Assembly: GCA_947069175.1 (NCBI GenBank)
Contig: CAMTDV010000013.1
Span: 52,520,610-52,584,609, forward strand
DNA: 64,000 nt
Direction of reading: 5' to 3'
DNA from: Scalesia atractyloides
Taxonomy: Eukaryota > Streptophyta > Magnoliopsida > Asterales > Asteraceae
A program made the translations under genes and the position numbers. Shown here in pieces: positions 48,541 through 59,109 of the stretch; positions within the stretch are counted from its first letter, which is position 1, and each line of letters begins with the position of its first letter. The notes under the pieces were generated by a model. The model was given only the letters and a program-made list of their open reading frames with translations. It did not search any database and was not told the DNA's origin.

Positions 48541-49209
48541 GCAGGGGCGGATTTAGAGGGTGCCGAGGGGGTGCCCATTCTACCCTTCAAGTTCATCTCC
48601 AAAGTGCAAAATTTTTACCCTGAGTATATATGAGGATACCTTGAGCAAAAAAAGAGTGATAATAACCTATTGAGAGCTTTTCTGATAAAACACCAGCAAT
48701 GTTTGTAATTTTTCGATGAAGATCAAGATGAAGAAGAAGATAGCCTGGCTTTGGTTGTTGGACTCACTTTTAAATATAAATATTGATCTATTATTTTATG
48801 TGGGTGAAGAGATATGGGTAGAATCACTTTAACCAAAACAAAAGTAATTGTTTAGAGGATAGGGATAGAGTGACAACTCATACTATTTAATATAATTCTT
48901 CACTTGGATATGTTATTTTGGGTCAATTTGTTATCAATAGGGTTACATAGTTATGATTGATATACGTTAACCTATAACTACATTCCAAAGTTTTTAAGAA
49001 TACAAAGAGAATGCAATAGACTCATTGAAACAACCAATTATTAATGATACCCTTACTACAACTATATTAGCAATAGACTCATTGAAACAATTGATTTTAA
49101 ATCCTTTTATTAAATTTATAATCAACCATTTATTTATAAAAAAGTATCTAGTAAATATTGGGCTATACATTTCCAACACGATCCACTAACTAAACACGAC
49201 TTGTTAACC
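48541..49209. other. Unassigned stretch; one CAGGGGCGGATTTAG end-like motif
   Basis: CAGGGGCGGATTTAG at about 48543 resembles a hAT-type terminal motif common in plants, but I saw no partner inverted repeat. ATAGACTCATTGAAACAA recurs (about 49016 and 49074). No gene seen. Confidence 0.3.
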
Positions 49210-49222
49210 TTGATAGATAACT

Positions 49223-49547
49223 CCTTTTTTTTGAATGGTGACTTTCTTATTGAGTGACCCAATGTCACACTGCCTAAACGGCAGCCCTAGCCAAGATCTA
49301 CCTTGACTACGTTGTCTTAACGGGCTCGCTCTGGGTTGGTTAGATTTGGTTACGACGTTCCCACGGAAACCGTACTGCCTCCACACGAGTTGCCTCGCTG
49401 AAGTAACAGCCGGATGAAAACCGGAGTGTGGCTCAGGATCAAACCCCTTCGGTGGGTTTGTCACCATCAATGCCCAACCACCGAGCACAAGCCCAGGGTT
49501 ATATACACCACAATATGTCACAATTGAAAATTGAACTTGAGTCTCCA
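49223..49547 (-). mobile_element. SINE-like element with 13-bp target duplication
   Basis: Direct repeats TTGATAGATAACT (49210-49222) and TTGATGGATAACT (49548-49560) differ at one base. Between them, on the minus strand, are a box-A-like GTGCTCGGTGGTTGGGC, a box-B-like GGTTTGATCCTGAGCC spaced as in an RNA polymerase III promoter, and an A8 tail next to the repeat. The GC-rich body stands out from its AT-rich surroundings. This is the structure of a tRNA-derived plant SINE. The open frame covering it is not a gene. Confidence 0.75.
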
Positions 49548-49560
49548 TTGATGGATAACT

Positions 49561-49929
49561 AGGATTAATGATCGTCAGTTAGGGTGTGGTCAGTTATGGT
49601 CAATTACGACCACTAAGTGCTATTATAGCTCTTAATACCCAATGTGATTAACTAAGATATGCATGACCATTACAATCCATAAAGTAGTTGGTTAACAAAA
49701 TCAAATTGGATAATCAAAATCACACGTGATTAAACAAGTACAATAATAATAAAAATATAATAATAATAATAAATAGATGCTACAAGTTGATAAACAAGAA
49801 AATTGATAGAACTAGTGTTATTAAATTGACGTGTCACAACGAGGTTGTGATAAAATTTCGATCGATATTAGTTCTCTTTGTTATGATACATGTACGATAC
49901 CTGCACAATGTGCACATGCTATGACAACC
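49561..49929. other. Unassigned stretch right of the SINE
   Basis: AT-rich, with AAT runs near 49745-49775. No gene or mobile-element end seen. Confidence 0.35.
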
Positions 49930-50270
49930 CAAAAAGACACCATAAAAAATAAAGTGATAGTATTACCAAAATGATCAATATACGTGCTTGGTTCGTTGTG
50001 GCAGTAACTCGGCTATCCACCTCAAAATGTAACGTCCAAAGAGTTACGTTGTAGTTTTAAAAAAATTGTAATATAAAATAATGCAAAGTTTTTTTATCAA
50101 AAGAGACAACACAAAAAAATAAGTGGTAATATTACCAAAATGAAAATGATTACTACACGTGCTCGGTCCGTTGTGGTGGTCGCTCGGCTATCCACCTTAA
50201 AGTGTAACGTCCAAAAAGTTAAGTCGTATGTTTTTAAAAATCCTAATATAAAAATATTACAAAATTTTGT
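49930..50270. repeat. Imperfect tandem duplication of about 170 bp
   Basis: GTATTACCAAAATGATCAAT then CGTGCTTGGTTCGTTGTGG and CTCGGCTATCCACCT (about 49958-50022) recur as ATATTACCAAAATGAAAATG, CGTGCTCGGTCCGTTGTGG and CTCGGCTATCCACCT (about 50127-50198). Both are followed by GTAACGTCCAAA. Confidence 0.8.
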
Positions 50271-51054
50271 AGTAAAAAAGTATAAAAAACATAACAGTAA
50301 AAAAAAGCAAACACATAAAAAAGTAAAACAAAAACTCGGTATATAAAAAAGTTATACATACAAATAGAAAAAAAGAAAACAAAACAAAAGGAAAAATAAA
50401 ATATAAAAATGGGTTTAAAATGTGGGACTGTTTCTTGATTGAATGAAAACCTATTCTTGACAATTAAAAAGTTTCAATATGTGCTCTGCATCCATTTTTC
50501 GCAACCAACTCACCAAAGAAATCGGATGTCAATCTCTTATCCACGTTCCCACTCAAGGATTCAGTCTCATTACCTGCTCGCTAAACCCTCTACTCCAGCA
50601 CCCCTTTGTGCTATCGAAGTTGGAGACTAATTCGCAAGCCGAATTTGACGCTAAAGGTACGAATTAAACCAATTTTCGAGCTAATTAACTATAGAAACAT
50701 ATTATATATGTATTTGGTTTAAAAATTTTGTACTTATTTGTAAACCCTAGTTTCACTTTGTGTATAGCACTGAATAGCGTGAAAATAGCGGATTCCGACA
50801 ACGACTTTCTGCCGGAAACCTTCAATTTCTGCCAGAAACTTGCTGGAAACTATGAAGAAGAAGTAGAATGGCTGGGTTTTTTATGCGTTTGAGTCATTCT
50901 AGGGTTAAATAAGTTTATGGATTTTAACATTTAACCCCTCTATTTTTCATTAGGTTACATTTAGTCATTAAAACTTGTAAAATTTACATAAAAAGTGTAA
51001 AATTAGTTTGTGTATTTTAACATTTAACCCCCCTATTTTCACTAGCTTAATGCT
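50271..51054. other. Unassigned stretch upstream of the CACTA transposase
   Basis: A short frame (50479-50667) and a Ser/Pro-type frame in the same place have no recognisable domain. The phrase TTAACATTTAACCCC recurs (about 50926 and 51017), 90 bp apart. This could be an intron or leader of the transposase gene, but I cannot show that. Confidence 0.35.
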
Positions 51055-52985
51055 TCTGAGTATGATGAAATGGTTATAGAAAGCATGCACCAAAATCACC
51101 ATGCTTATAATCAGCAAGGACCACAAGATCTGAACGATATAGCCAAGACATTCTATACAATGCTTAGGCAATCTAACGAGCCTTTGTGGGACGGCTCTAA
51201 GAACATCACGACACTTTCCACCATCACCAGATTATTAAATTGGAAATCGGATTGTAACGTTTCCGACTCATCATTCGATAAATACTTCTGATCATCAAAG
51301 AAATTCTACCCGGCAATAATAAGTTACCTAGAAACTTTTACTAAACCAAGAAGATTCTAAAGTCACTAGAGTTGCCATCACAACAGATTCATGTTTGCAA
51401 AAACCATTGCATGCTATTCTATGGAAATTTGCTGATATGGATTGTTGTATGGTATGTAATGATGATAGATACAAGGAAAGAGGTAAGAGGGTGCCTAACT
51501 TGGTGATGACCTATATGCCTATTGCCCCAAGACTTCAAAGATTGTTCTATTCAACAAAGATGGCCCGACATTTGACTTGGCATACAGATCATGTTAGAGA
51601 ACAGGGAAAGATGAATCATCCTAGTGAAGGTGAGGCTTGGTGCCATTTTGACTCGGTATATCCTGATTTTGCACAAGAGACACGTAATGTTCGTCTTGGG
51701 TTACGTACCGACGGATTCAGTCCAAATAATTCTAATGGAACCCTGTATTCTTGTTGGCTGGTATTTATAATAGTTTACAACCTACCCCCTTGGTTGGCCT
51801 TGAAAGAGCGGTACATACAACTTCCATTGATCATCCCATGTCCTAAGATTCCCGGACAGAATTTGGATGTTTTTTACAGCCAGCTAGAAAGTTTGTTTAG
51901 TCAAGGCATTGAAACATATGATGCGTATCGAAGGGAAAATTATCAAATGAGGGTTGTACTACTATGGACAATCAGTGATTTCCCTGCTTATGCAATATTG
52001 TCTGGATGGAGCACACATGGTAGGCTAGCTTGCCCATATTGCTCGATGAATCGGGATCATTCCAATTGTCGTTTGGAGGGAAACCATGTTGGTTTGACTA
52101 TAACAGACAACATCTTCCCTCCGGACACTGTTTCCGTAAAGATAGTACTAATTTTTTGAAAGACATAAAGGTGACACGTAGAAGACGTATTCCGGAGCCA
52201 ACCAGAGAGGAAATATGGCAGACTATCAAACATTTAGCCATCATCTATAAGGGTATCCCATTTGGTCATAAAGATTATAAAAAACCACCTGGTTTTGGGG
52301 AGACACATAATTGGGTTAAGAGAAGCATCTTTTGGGGTCTTCCATATTAGCGTAACTTGTTAATCCGACATAACCTCGACGTGATGCATATCGAGAAGAA
52401 TATATTTGATAATCTCTTCCACACAATTATGGGCACCAACAATAAATCCAAAGATAATATGAAGGCAAGGCAAGACCTTGAGGTTTTATGTAATCGACCT
52501 CATTTAAACCCCATCCTTAGTAATAACGAGAAGATGACTACCGCTAGGGGAAATCACACTCTTCAAAAACACGACATTAAAAGAGTCTGGGTATGGCTGA
52601 AAAGCTTAAATTTCTAGACGGGTATGCGTCAAACATAAGGAGTTGTGTAAACATCAAGGAAAGCAATTTTTATCCTTTCAAAACCATGACTCTCACGTGT
52701 TTATGCAACAGTTGCTTCCAATCGCTATAAGAGGTTTTGTTTCAAAAGAGATATATGAGGCTGTAATGGAGCTGTACATGTTCTTTCGGGTCTTATGCTC
52801 AAAAACATTGCATGTGGATGACATGCTTAGCATGAGGCGCACTATTGTTCGAATCGTATGTAAGTTGGAGAAAATATTCCCTCCTACTGTTTTTGATTCC
52901 ATGGAACATTTGGTCATACATCTAGCTCGTGAAGCTCTTCTTGGTGGTCCAGTGCAATACAGATGGATATACGAATACGAGAGGT
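51055..52985 (+). pseudogene. CACTA TNP2-type transposase
   Basis: The reading starts near EYDEMVIESMHQNHH (about 51056) and shows the TNP2 order. First comes PLWDGSKNITTLSTITRLLN and IHVCKNHCMLFYG with the following Cys-rich part (CCMVCNDDRYKERGK). The core follows: HPSEGEAWCHFDSVYPDF, RNVRLGLRTDGFSP, YNLPPWLALKE, VVLLWTISDFPAYAILSGWS and LACPYC. Then come FWGLPY and RHNLDVMHIEKNIFDNL. The DUF4218-like part has IYEAVMELYMFFRVLCSK, KLEKIFPPTVFDSMEHL and LGGPVQYRWIYEYER. Frameshifts lie near 51290, 51410 and 52140, and stops at 52348 and 52614. It is therefore a pseudogene, though still easily recognised. Confidence 0.9.
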
Positions 52986-53072
52986 AATCACATTCTTTGT
53001 AACCTTATAGATAAAACAAATTTATGAATTATGTTATCATTCCTAACATATTGCTTGAAAAATTCAAATGCA

Positions 53073-54252
53073 GGAAGCTTGGTATGCTTGAAAGAGGAAT
53101 TAGAAACAAATCAAGGGTTGAGGGTTCAATTGCGAGAGAACACCTAATGAATGAAATTGCCACCTACTGTTCTTATACTTTGACTCGACGATGGAGACAC
53201 GCCATAATCAAGAGCCGCGGAATTTCGCGCAGCAACATTTCTGCACTTCAAATGGAGACTCTCAACTTAGCGTGTTTTTCGTTCTATCGAAAAGATTATA
53301 TGAAAAGAGTGGAAAGCGTAGACTCCTAAGTGTTGAAGAACTTAAAAAGGCACACACGTATGTTCTTCTAAATTGCGCATAATTAGAAAGTTACATCCTC
53401 GAGTTTGATGAAATTGCAAACCAACGTTATCCAAAAACCCGAGTTCTAACACTAAGAGATGAACACTTTGCCGAATGGTTTGAAGAACGTGTAAGTAAAC
53501 CAATTACATCATAATAGTCGATATAGTTTCATCATTAACCAACACAATGCTTGTGTTTTCTTAAAATGTAGGTAAATACACACTTATCTGATGGAAGCAC
53601 TAAACCTTTGCAAATATTAGCAAGAAAACCATCAAGATCCATTCAATGTTACAAGGGTTACTTTGTAAATGGTTATAAATTTCACACTCGAAAATATGGT
53701 GAGGGACATGTAACTAACAACTATGGGGTATGCGTGAGAGGATCGACGTATAACTCTGAACAGTCTGTCTATTACGGGTTGTTGGATGAAATACTAGAGC
53801 TGGAGTATTATGGCACCTAGCAGTGTTCAACTGTTGCACTTTTTGAATGTACATGGTTTGATAACAACCGTTGTGTTATCATTAACAAAAATAACCTGGT
53901 TGATGTCAATCCCAAGTTTCAACTTGGATCTGACAAGTTTGTGTTGGTGTCACAAGCAGAACATGTATTTTACACATCATACCCTGCCGTAAACCGTGAT
54001 ACCAAAGATCTATGGGTGGTTGTCAAGACAAAATCACAACACATATATGAAGTCAGCGCTCCTGAAATAGATGAGAATAGCGCTGTTGAAATAGATGAGA
54101 ATACGGAAGAACAAGGGTTCCTTCATTTTGATGAACGGTTTGAGGTACCAAGTGAAGTAACTAGGAGTGAAAGCCTTTGCTTAGTCACAAATACCCACAC
54201 GATGGATGAAATGATAGCTGATGAGAATGGAAGATTTGGACGAGTAATATGA
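53073..54252 (+). pseudogene. CACTA transposase C-terminal part (DUF4218 end and DUF4216-like)
   Basis: An apparent intron (about 52986-53072) separates it from the previous part. KLGMLERGIRNKSRVEGSIA and EHLMNEIATYCS follow, as in TNP2 proteins. After a decayed stretch, TLRDEHFAEWFEERV (about 53450-53490) is followed by a GTAAGT donor, and an intron ends at an AG near 53571. Then come NTHLSDGSTKPLQILARKPS, YKGYFVNGYKFHTRKYGEG, CTWFDNNRCVIINKNNLVDV and VSQAEHVFYTSYPA, a DUF4216-like arrangement. It ends in an acidic tail at 54252. A stop at 53818 interrupts it. Confidence 0.8.
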
Positions 54253-54520
54253 GGAGGAAGAGTTTGAAGATGAAAAGGATACCAATGAAGACTATGATGA
54301 TGAAATGGTTTTTTTATGACCACTCTTTAGATGATGAAGACGAATGGAAGTGTTAGAATTTTTTTTTTGTTGTTGTATACACTTTAAGTTGTTTTTATTG
54401 ATCATATAGTATGTCCACTTTTAATGGTTTTCTATCAGAATGATGTCATTCTTATATTACCTATCTTATATTATCTATCTGACTATTCTTGTAACTTAAT
54501 GCAGGGTGCATATTTGAGCG

Positions 54521-55426
54521 ATGTCGGGCACTCGTGGAAAGGTCACTAAACATAACCGTTTGGGTGCAGATGATAGGAGGTGGCAACCTCATGAACAGAA
54601 TTTTGGTAGTCGTTCGGGTACAGGTGTAGATGATAGGAGGCGACAACCTCTTGAACAGAATTTTGGTAGTCGTTCAGGTACAGGTGTAGATGATAGGAGG
54701 CGACAAACTCACGAACAAAATTCTGGTAGTCGTTCGGGTATGGATGATAGGAGGTGACAACCACTTCAATTTTTCTCTGGTAGCTATTTGGGTACTGATG
54801 ATGGGAGGAGATAATCACTTTCACAGAACTCTAGTATCCATCCGGGTAAATATACTCAAGGGGACGCGTCCTTATTTGTGGCGGATAAACTACTAGACCT
54901 ACAAACTAGGGAGTTGATAGCCACACTGTGAGTCAGACATTTTCGTATAATTCTGCTGATGTTGATGACGATAATGAGTTCTATAATGATCACACTGAGG
55001 AGAATGATGAGGATGACGTAGATGCCACTTTGCACGAATCTTCGCTCAAATCTCCAGCGAGCGACTCTCCAGCCAACTCTCAGTGCTTCCATCCACGTGA
55101 CTCTCCACCCGACTCTCAACACTACTCTCCACACAACTCTCGGCTTGACTCTCAGCGTGATTTAAATTACCGAGATGGAACTCATGATATATCTCAAAGG
55201 CCACCTATATCTCGACTTGGAGAAGGGTATGTCTTTAATTTTAATGCAACAACATGTCCACATAATGTAATATACTTAATTAATTATTTTATTACTGCAT
55301 GTTTGGATCAAATAAAGTTGTGAGGAACATCATTGGAATTCTAAAGGAGCATTTGGAAGGACCTTGGGTGACATTTCCAGATGTTCCAAACGATATGGTG
55401 GGAAAATGTATAACAGATTTAAGGTA
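54521..55426 (+). pseudogene. Second CACTA gene (Ptta/En/Spm-type), 5' part only
   Basis: It starts MSGTRGKVTKHNRLG, is followed by a 20-residue repeat (DDRRRQ-EQNFGSRSGTGV) and a stop at 54757. A second frame then begins (about 54940) with DDDNEFYNDHTEENDEDD and a Ser/Pro-rich segment to about 55225. An apparent intron separates the last exon (about 55309-55425), reading NKVVRNIIGILKEHLEGPW and TFPDVPNDMVGKCITDLR, followed by a GT donor. That motif is typical of the Ptta/En/Spm plant transposase family. The remaining exons are absent; MITE sequence begins near 55480. Confidence 0.7.
54569..54800 (+). repeat. 60-bp in-frame tandem repeat in the second CACTA gene
   Basis: GATGATAGGAGG recurs at 54569, 54629, 54689 and 54743, so the spacing is 60, 60 and 54 bp. 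Each unit codes for about 20 residues around DDRR, EQNFGSRSG. A fifth, diverged unit follows near 54797. Confidence 0.88.
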
Positions 55427-55479
55427 ATATGTCAATTAGTTATTCTGTATCTTATCTTTATATTTTTTACTTTAGTTAT

Positions 55480-55630
55480 AAAAACTTATAAAAACTTTAT
55501 ATAACAATTTTTATTTGTAAAAAAACTAGGGAATGTAAGTTACATGTTATTGAATGTTATGTAACAAAAAAAAATAATAAAAAGCGCCAAAGGGATTTTT
55601 TTATAAAAATTTTTAAAAATTCATTTTTAC

Positions 55631-55663
<33 letters not shown>

Positions 55664-55795
55664 GCAAAAACTGAATTTTTAAAATCTTTTATAAAAAAAT
55701 CCATTGGGCGCTTTTTTTTTTTGTTACAAACGTTCGATAACATTTATTTACATTTCCTATTTATTTTACAAAAGAACAATTGTTATAAGTTTTCT
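55480..55795. mobile_element. Fold-back MITE A
   Basis: The left arm (about 55483-55640) and right arm (about 55665-55795) are inverted repeats. AAAAGCGCCAAAGGGATTTT (about 55580) pairs with AAATCCATTGGGCGCTTTT (about 55698), and GGGAATGTAAGTTACATG with CATTTATTTACATTTCC. An AT microsatellite separates the arms. Arm length is about 130-150 bp. Confidence 0.8.
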
Positions 55796-55806
55796 TTCTA
55801 TCCCCT

Positions 55807-55841
<35 letters not shown>

Positions 55842-55844
55842 GTA

Positions 55845-56195
55845 AGTATATGGAGAAAACCTTTATAATTGAGAAAACCTAGGACACTCTAACCTTCCGA
55901 CAATTTTTTTATTTTGAAAAAATCACATATGCAATAAATGTTTTTAAGAGTTTTGAGCAAATAAAATACTAAAAAGCGCCGAGTGGATATTTTTTAAAAA
56001 AAATAAACAAGTTTTACGTAACGCGAATGAATGTAACATATGTTACACAAAAACTTTTTTTTAAATCTGGTCGACTCATTTTTTATTTATTTTTTGCTCA
56101 AAACTTTAAAAACATGTATTTTACATGTGTAATTTTTTCAAAAAAATATCGGGAGGTTAGAGTTTCTTGGGTTTCCTGAGCACAAGTGCTATATA
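55845..56195. mobile_element. Fold-back MITE B
   Basis: Left GGAGAAAACC and ACACTCTAACCTTCCGACAA pair with TATCGGGAGGTTAGAGTTTC and GGGTTTCC on the right. Inner parts pair through TTTTTAAGAGTTTTGAGCAA and TTTGCTCAAAACTTTAAAAA. Arms are about 150 bp. It carries AAAAAGCGCCGAGTGGAT, a core also in MITE A. AT microsatellites flank it on both sides (about 55811-55840 and 56190-56210). Confidence 0.8.
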
Positions 56196-56653
56196 TATAT
56201 ATATATATATTGAAGTTGTTAAAACTGGAGAATGTTGCATGTAGCTAGTTAGCAAAACTTTTGTTTTGGTAGATGATCTTTCAATAATACATTAGCTAAA
56301 TATCAATAAAATATATATTTTCTAAGACCCATTATTAAAATTATTAGAAACCTAAAAATGTTATTGAGAAAAACTAATTTTTTTATGATTACATGTTAAA
56401 TTTAACTACGAATATATAAATACACAATTAATTATAAAATATTTTAGTTAAAAATATTAATCATTTCATGGGAAAAAAAAACTTGAGTTTCATTAAATTA
56501 TGCATACACCAGATAAAAAGGGGTCTTTAACTTTAGACAAAGCAATGAAAGCCAAAGTTGCTTTACACTACATGTTGCCTCATTCCTTCTTAGCATAATG
56601 GACCCTTTTACACCCTTCGTCCAAATTAAAACACAAAAAACAAATTAGATAAA
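56196..56653. other. Unassigned AT-rich stretch
   Basis: I see no gene, repeat array or element end here, apart from the AT microsatellite at its left edge. Confidence 0.4.
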
Positions 56654-57170
56654 AGGAATATTGGATTTAATAATCTCACATATTGGTTGTTAGTCGTCAA
56701 CAGTCCCAACATCAATTCCAATAGACCCTGACTAACAGAAAGCTAACGTTTTTGGTCGCCAGAAAAATGTTTTTGGTTGGAAAAATGGTTCCTAAAGGTC
56801 AAATCTAATGTTATAAAGGGGTTTGGGATGAAAATGTTGAGTTTTCAGACCAAAAAGTTTTTCCAGGCAAAAAGAACCTTTCCGACGACCTTAATAATCA
56901 AGGCTTTTACTAGAAAAAGGTTACTAAAGGTTCAATCTAAGGTTATAAAGCGGTTTGAGACGGAAATGTTGAGTTTTCTAGCGAAAATGAAGTGTACTAG
57001 CCAAAAAAGTTTTTCCGGCGACCGACGACTAACGGCGTTAGGGTTTCGTTAGTCAGGGTCCATTAAAAGCCAATATGTTAATAGTTGAGACTGTCAATGG
57101 TTATTTTTTAAATTAGGATTGTTGACGTCCAATAACGTATAGTTAAGATTATTAAAATCTAATACTTCTA
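56654..57170. mobile_element. MITE-like element C with internal direct repeat
   Basis: The ends TATTGGATTTAATAATCT (about 56659) and AGATTATTAAAATCTAATA (about 57146) are inverted repeats, and GACCCTGACTAAC (about 56725) pairs with GTTAGTCAGGGTC (about 57049). Inside, CTAAAGGTCAAATCTAATG and CTAAAGGTTCAATCTAAGG start two copies of a unit about 135 bp apart (56792 and 56927), which creates an open frame that is not a gene. Confidence 0.7.
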
Positions 57171-57879
57171 AGTAAAAAATAATATTCCACATTCTATGTT
57201 TCAAGAAGCTAAAATATTAAGATCTTAGAAACGACATTGTAATATATTAGAATGAATAATAACATCTAAGAAACTATATTGTCCTATATCAAAGAGATAC
57301 CACCTCATTCAATACAAAATCAAATTTAAGTAAACAATCATAAGAATCTCTTTAATAAGTATGTTTTAAAAGAGAGAGAAAAAGATGTGGTTATTTATCA
57401 TCCAAATAACTTGTGAAAGCTATCAATGAAAAAGTCAACAAACGAGACAGAATTCCCTCTTTTATATTACGAGTTTTTGCAAATTTCCTGTTAATTACGA
57501 AATTGCCATAAGGTTAATGTTGGCTATTAAATTAGTTTGATTAAAAGTTCAGATCGTTTCTTACGCTTTTTATACAAAACACATCAATCTTAACTTATAC
57601 ACGTATAAGAGTCATGTAACCTCTTTAATCTTAACAGGTTGATATGTTTTAAACATACAGGAAACAAATAAAAACACAAATTACACACAATTTATATATA
57701 TACCTCCTTAAATTGACACCTATCTGCTGACTGTTACATAGAACAAATTGTGATAAAAACCAATTTGATCAAACTTCTGACATTCTGTCAACACTCAAAA
57801 ACATAAAATCTGGCAGCTTTGTACATCAAATTTCACATAATTTTACCTTTATATTATCACTTTGTTGACCTACAAAAAG
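57171..57879. other. 3' flank of the OVATE gene
   Basis: AT-rich intergenic sequence without a supported frame. The 3' untranslated region of the minus-strand OVATE gene must lie here. Several AATAAA-like signals in minus orientation (TTTATT) are present, too many to choose one. Confidence 0.4.
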
Positions 57880-59109
57880 TCAAACTTCTGGCAAACTGAA
57901 CCAGATTTGCTCAAATGCTTTAACAATTACATCATGATACTCATCTAAATTCAAAGCAAGATAACAAGCAAGAAGCTCTTCTAAATCATTAGATGATGTG
58001 ATCTTGTTTTCAGTTATCATCTCCATCATTGATTGCATGAAATCTTTTGTTGGATCAAATGATGATTTCACAACTGCGAAACTCTTAGACAAGTTTTTGT
58101 TCTGTAAGGATTTGTGACCAATTCTTTTAGTCATTGCTAGTTTCCGCGAATTCGATCTCAGTTTAACAGCCGGAGACTGATTTTCTTGCCGGAATTTGGT
58201 TGCTTTCTTGCCAGGAGGAGTATCATTAACGGCTATATTAATTGGTAATTTGTCAATGATGGATGTCACTGACGGATTACCGATGAAACAGTGCGTTGGA
58301 TTTTTGTCAGTGGGTAATCTCATTTCCGACAGATAACTGACGGATGTTCCTGACGGATCACCTACGGCCGACCTTACAGACCGTCCCATATCCATCGCTA
58401 AGTCGGTAATGGCTGTTACAGACGGATTACCGTCGCAAAAATCCATCGGATTCTTGTGAGTGGATAATCTCATTTGCGATAGATTACTGACGGTGGACTT
58501 TACCAACGGACGACCGATAACTGTTGGAAAGTCATCCCAAGTTCTTGTTTCTGAGGTATCGCCTCCAGAATTCGGTTGCTTTCTTTGGCTTTCCTGCCGA
58601 AAAGTGATAGATCGCGGGTTTCTTGAGGTTCGGTTCACAGGTTTTGTTATGATCGGAGGGAGTTGAAGCTCTATTTCCGGGTACAAATCGATCTTTTTAG
58701 TTCCCTTTACATCGATTATGATATCGGAAATCGAAGAACGCAGTCTTGACTGAGTTGACTCGGAGGATGGATATTGGGTTGTCTCCGGAGAATGCAAGAA
58801 ATCTTGAATGATATGAGTTGACTCAGTGTGTTTTGGAGAAGGTTTATATATGGTTTTTCTGTTGGGTGTTGATCTTTTTGAAGATTTTCTTGTTGGGTCA
58901 TGGAAATGTGGAAATTTAGGTGAATTGTGGAATTGGGAAAGATGGTGGTTTTCCGGTGGTGGCGCTGCGGTGGTTGAAGAAGAATGATAAGAAGCAGACG
59001 GTGGTTTGTTGTGGTGGTTGGTGGTGGTCTTGCTCATGTCTTTGAGCTTGTAAAACCATGCATTGGGGATCATATTTGATAATTTAAATTTGTGATTTCC
59101 CATTAACAC
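57880..59109 (-). CDS. OFP: OVATE family protein (transcriptional repressor), single exon
   Basis: OVATE family proteins are plant-specific repressors that bind TALE homeodomain proteins (KNOX, BELL) and affect growth and organ shape. The 409-residue frame is intact. The N-terminus MGNHKFKLSNMIPNAWFYKLKDM (from Met3) is the conserved OFP start, so translation may begin at Met3 rather than Met1. PPIITKP (151-157) is another OFP-type motif. The C-terminal OVATE domain spans about 343-405: SFAVVKSSFDPTKDFMQSM, MITENKITSSNDLEELLACY, LNLDEYHDVIVKAFEQIW. The middle is Ser/Pro/His-rich and probably disordered. Residues 200-289 hold two copies of a 50-residue unit. No intron is needed, as usual for the family. 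It is longer than a typical OFP1-like protein. This is the only intact plant gene in the window. Confidence 0.95.
   Translation of the reverse strand: MLMGNHKFKLSNMIPNAWFYKLKDMSKTTTNHHNKPPSASYHSSSTTAAPPPENHHLSQFHNSPKFPHFHDPTRKSSKRSTPNRKTIYKPSPKHTESTHIIQDFLHSPETTQYPSSESTQSRLRSSISDIIIDVKGTKKIDLYPEIELQLPPIITKPVNRTSRNPRSITFRQESQRKQPNSGGDTSETRTWDDFPTVIGRPLVKSTVSNLSQMRLSTHKNPMDFCDGNPSVTAITDLAMDMGRSVRSAVGDPSGTSVSYLSEMRLPTDKNPTHCFIGNPSVTSIIDKLPINIAVNDTPPGKKATKFRQENQSPAVKLRSNSRKLAMTKRIGHKSLQNKNLSKSFAVVKSSFDPTKDFMQSMMEMITENKITSSNDLEELLACYLALNLDEYHDVIVKAFEQIWFSLPEV

Noticed and set aside
48543..48575. hAT-type end CAGGGGCGGATTTAG
   Set aside because: No partner inverted repeat or 8-bp target duplication could be found, so it is not called as an element.
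49204..49548. 114-codon minus-strand frame
   Set aside because: It coincides with the SINE, whose target duplication and pol III boxes explain the GC-rich openness.
54546..54824. Minus-strand frame with repeated SYHLHLYPNDYQNS
   Set aside because: It is the antisense of the 60-bp repeat array in the CACTA second gene.
56777..57052. 91-codon frame with two similar halves
   Set aside because: It comes from the internal duplication of MITE-like element C; no codon or domain support.
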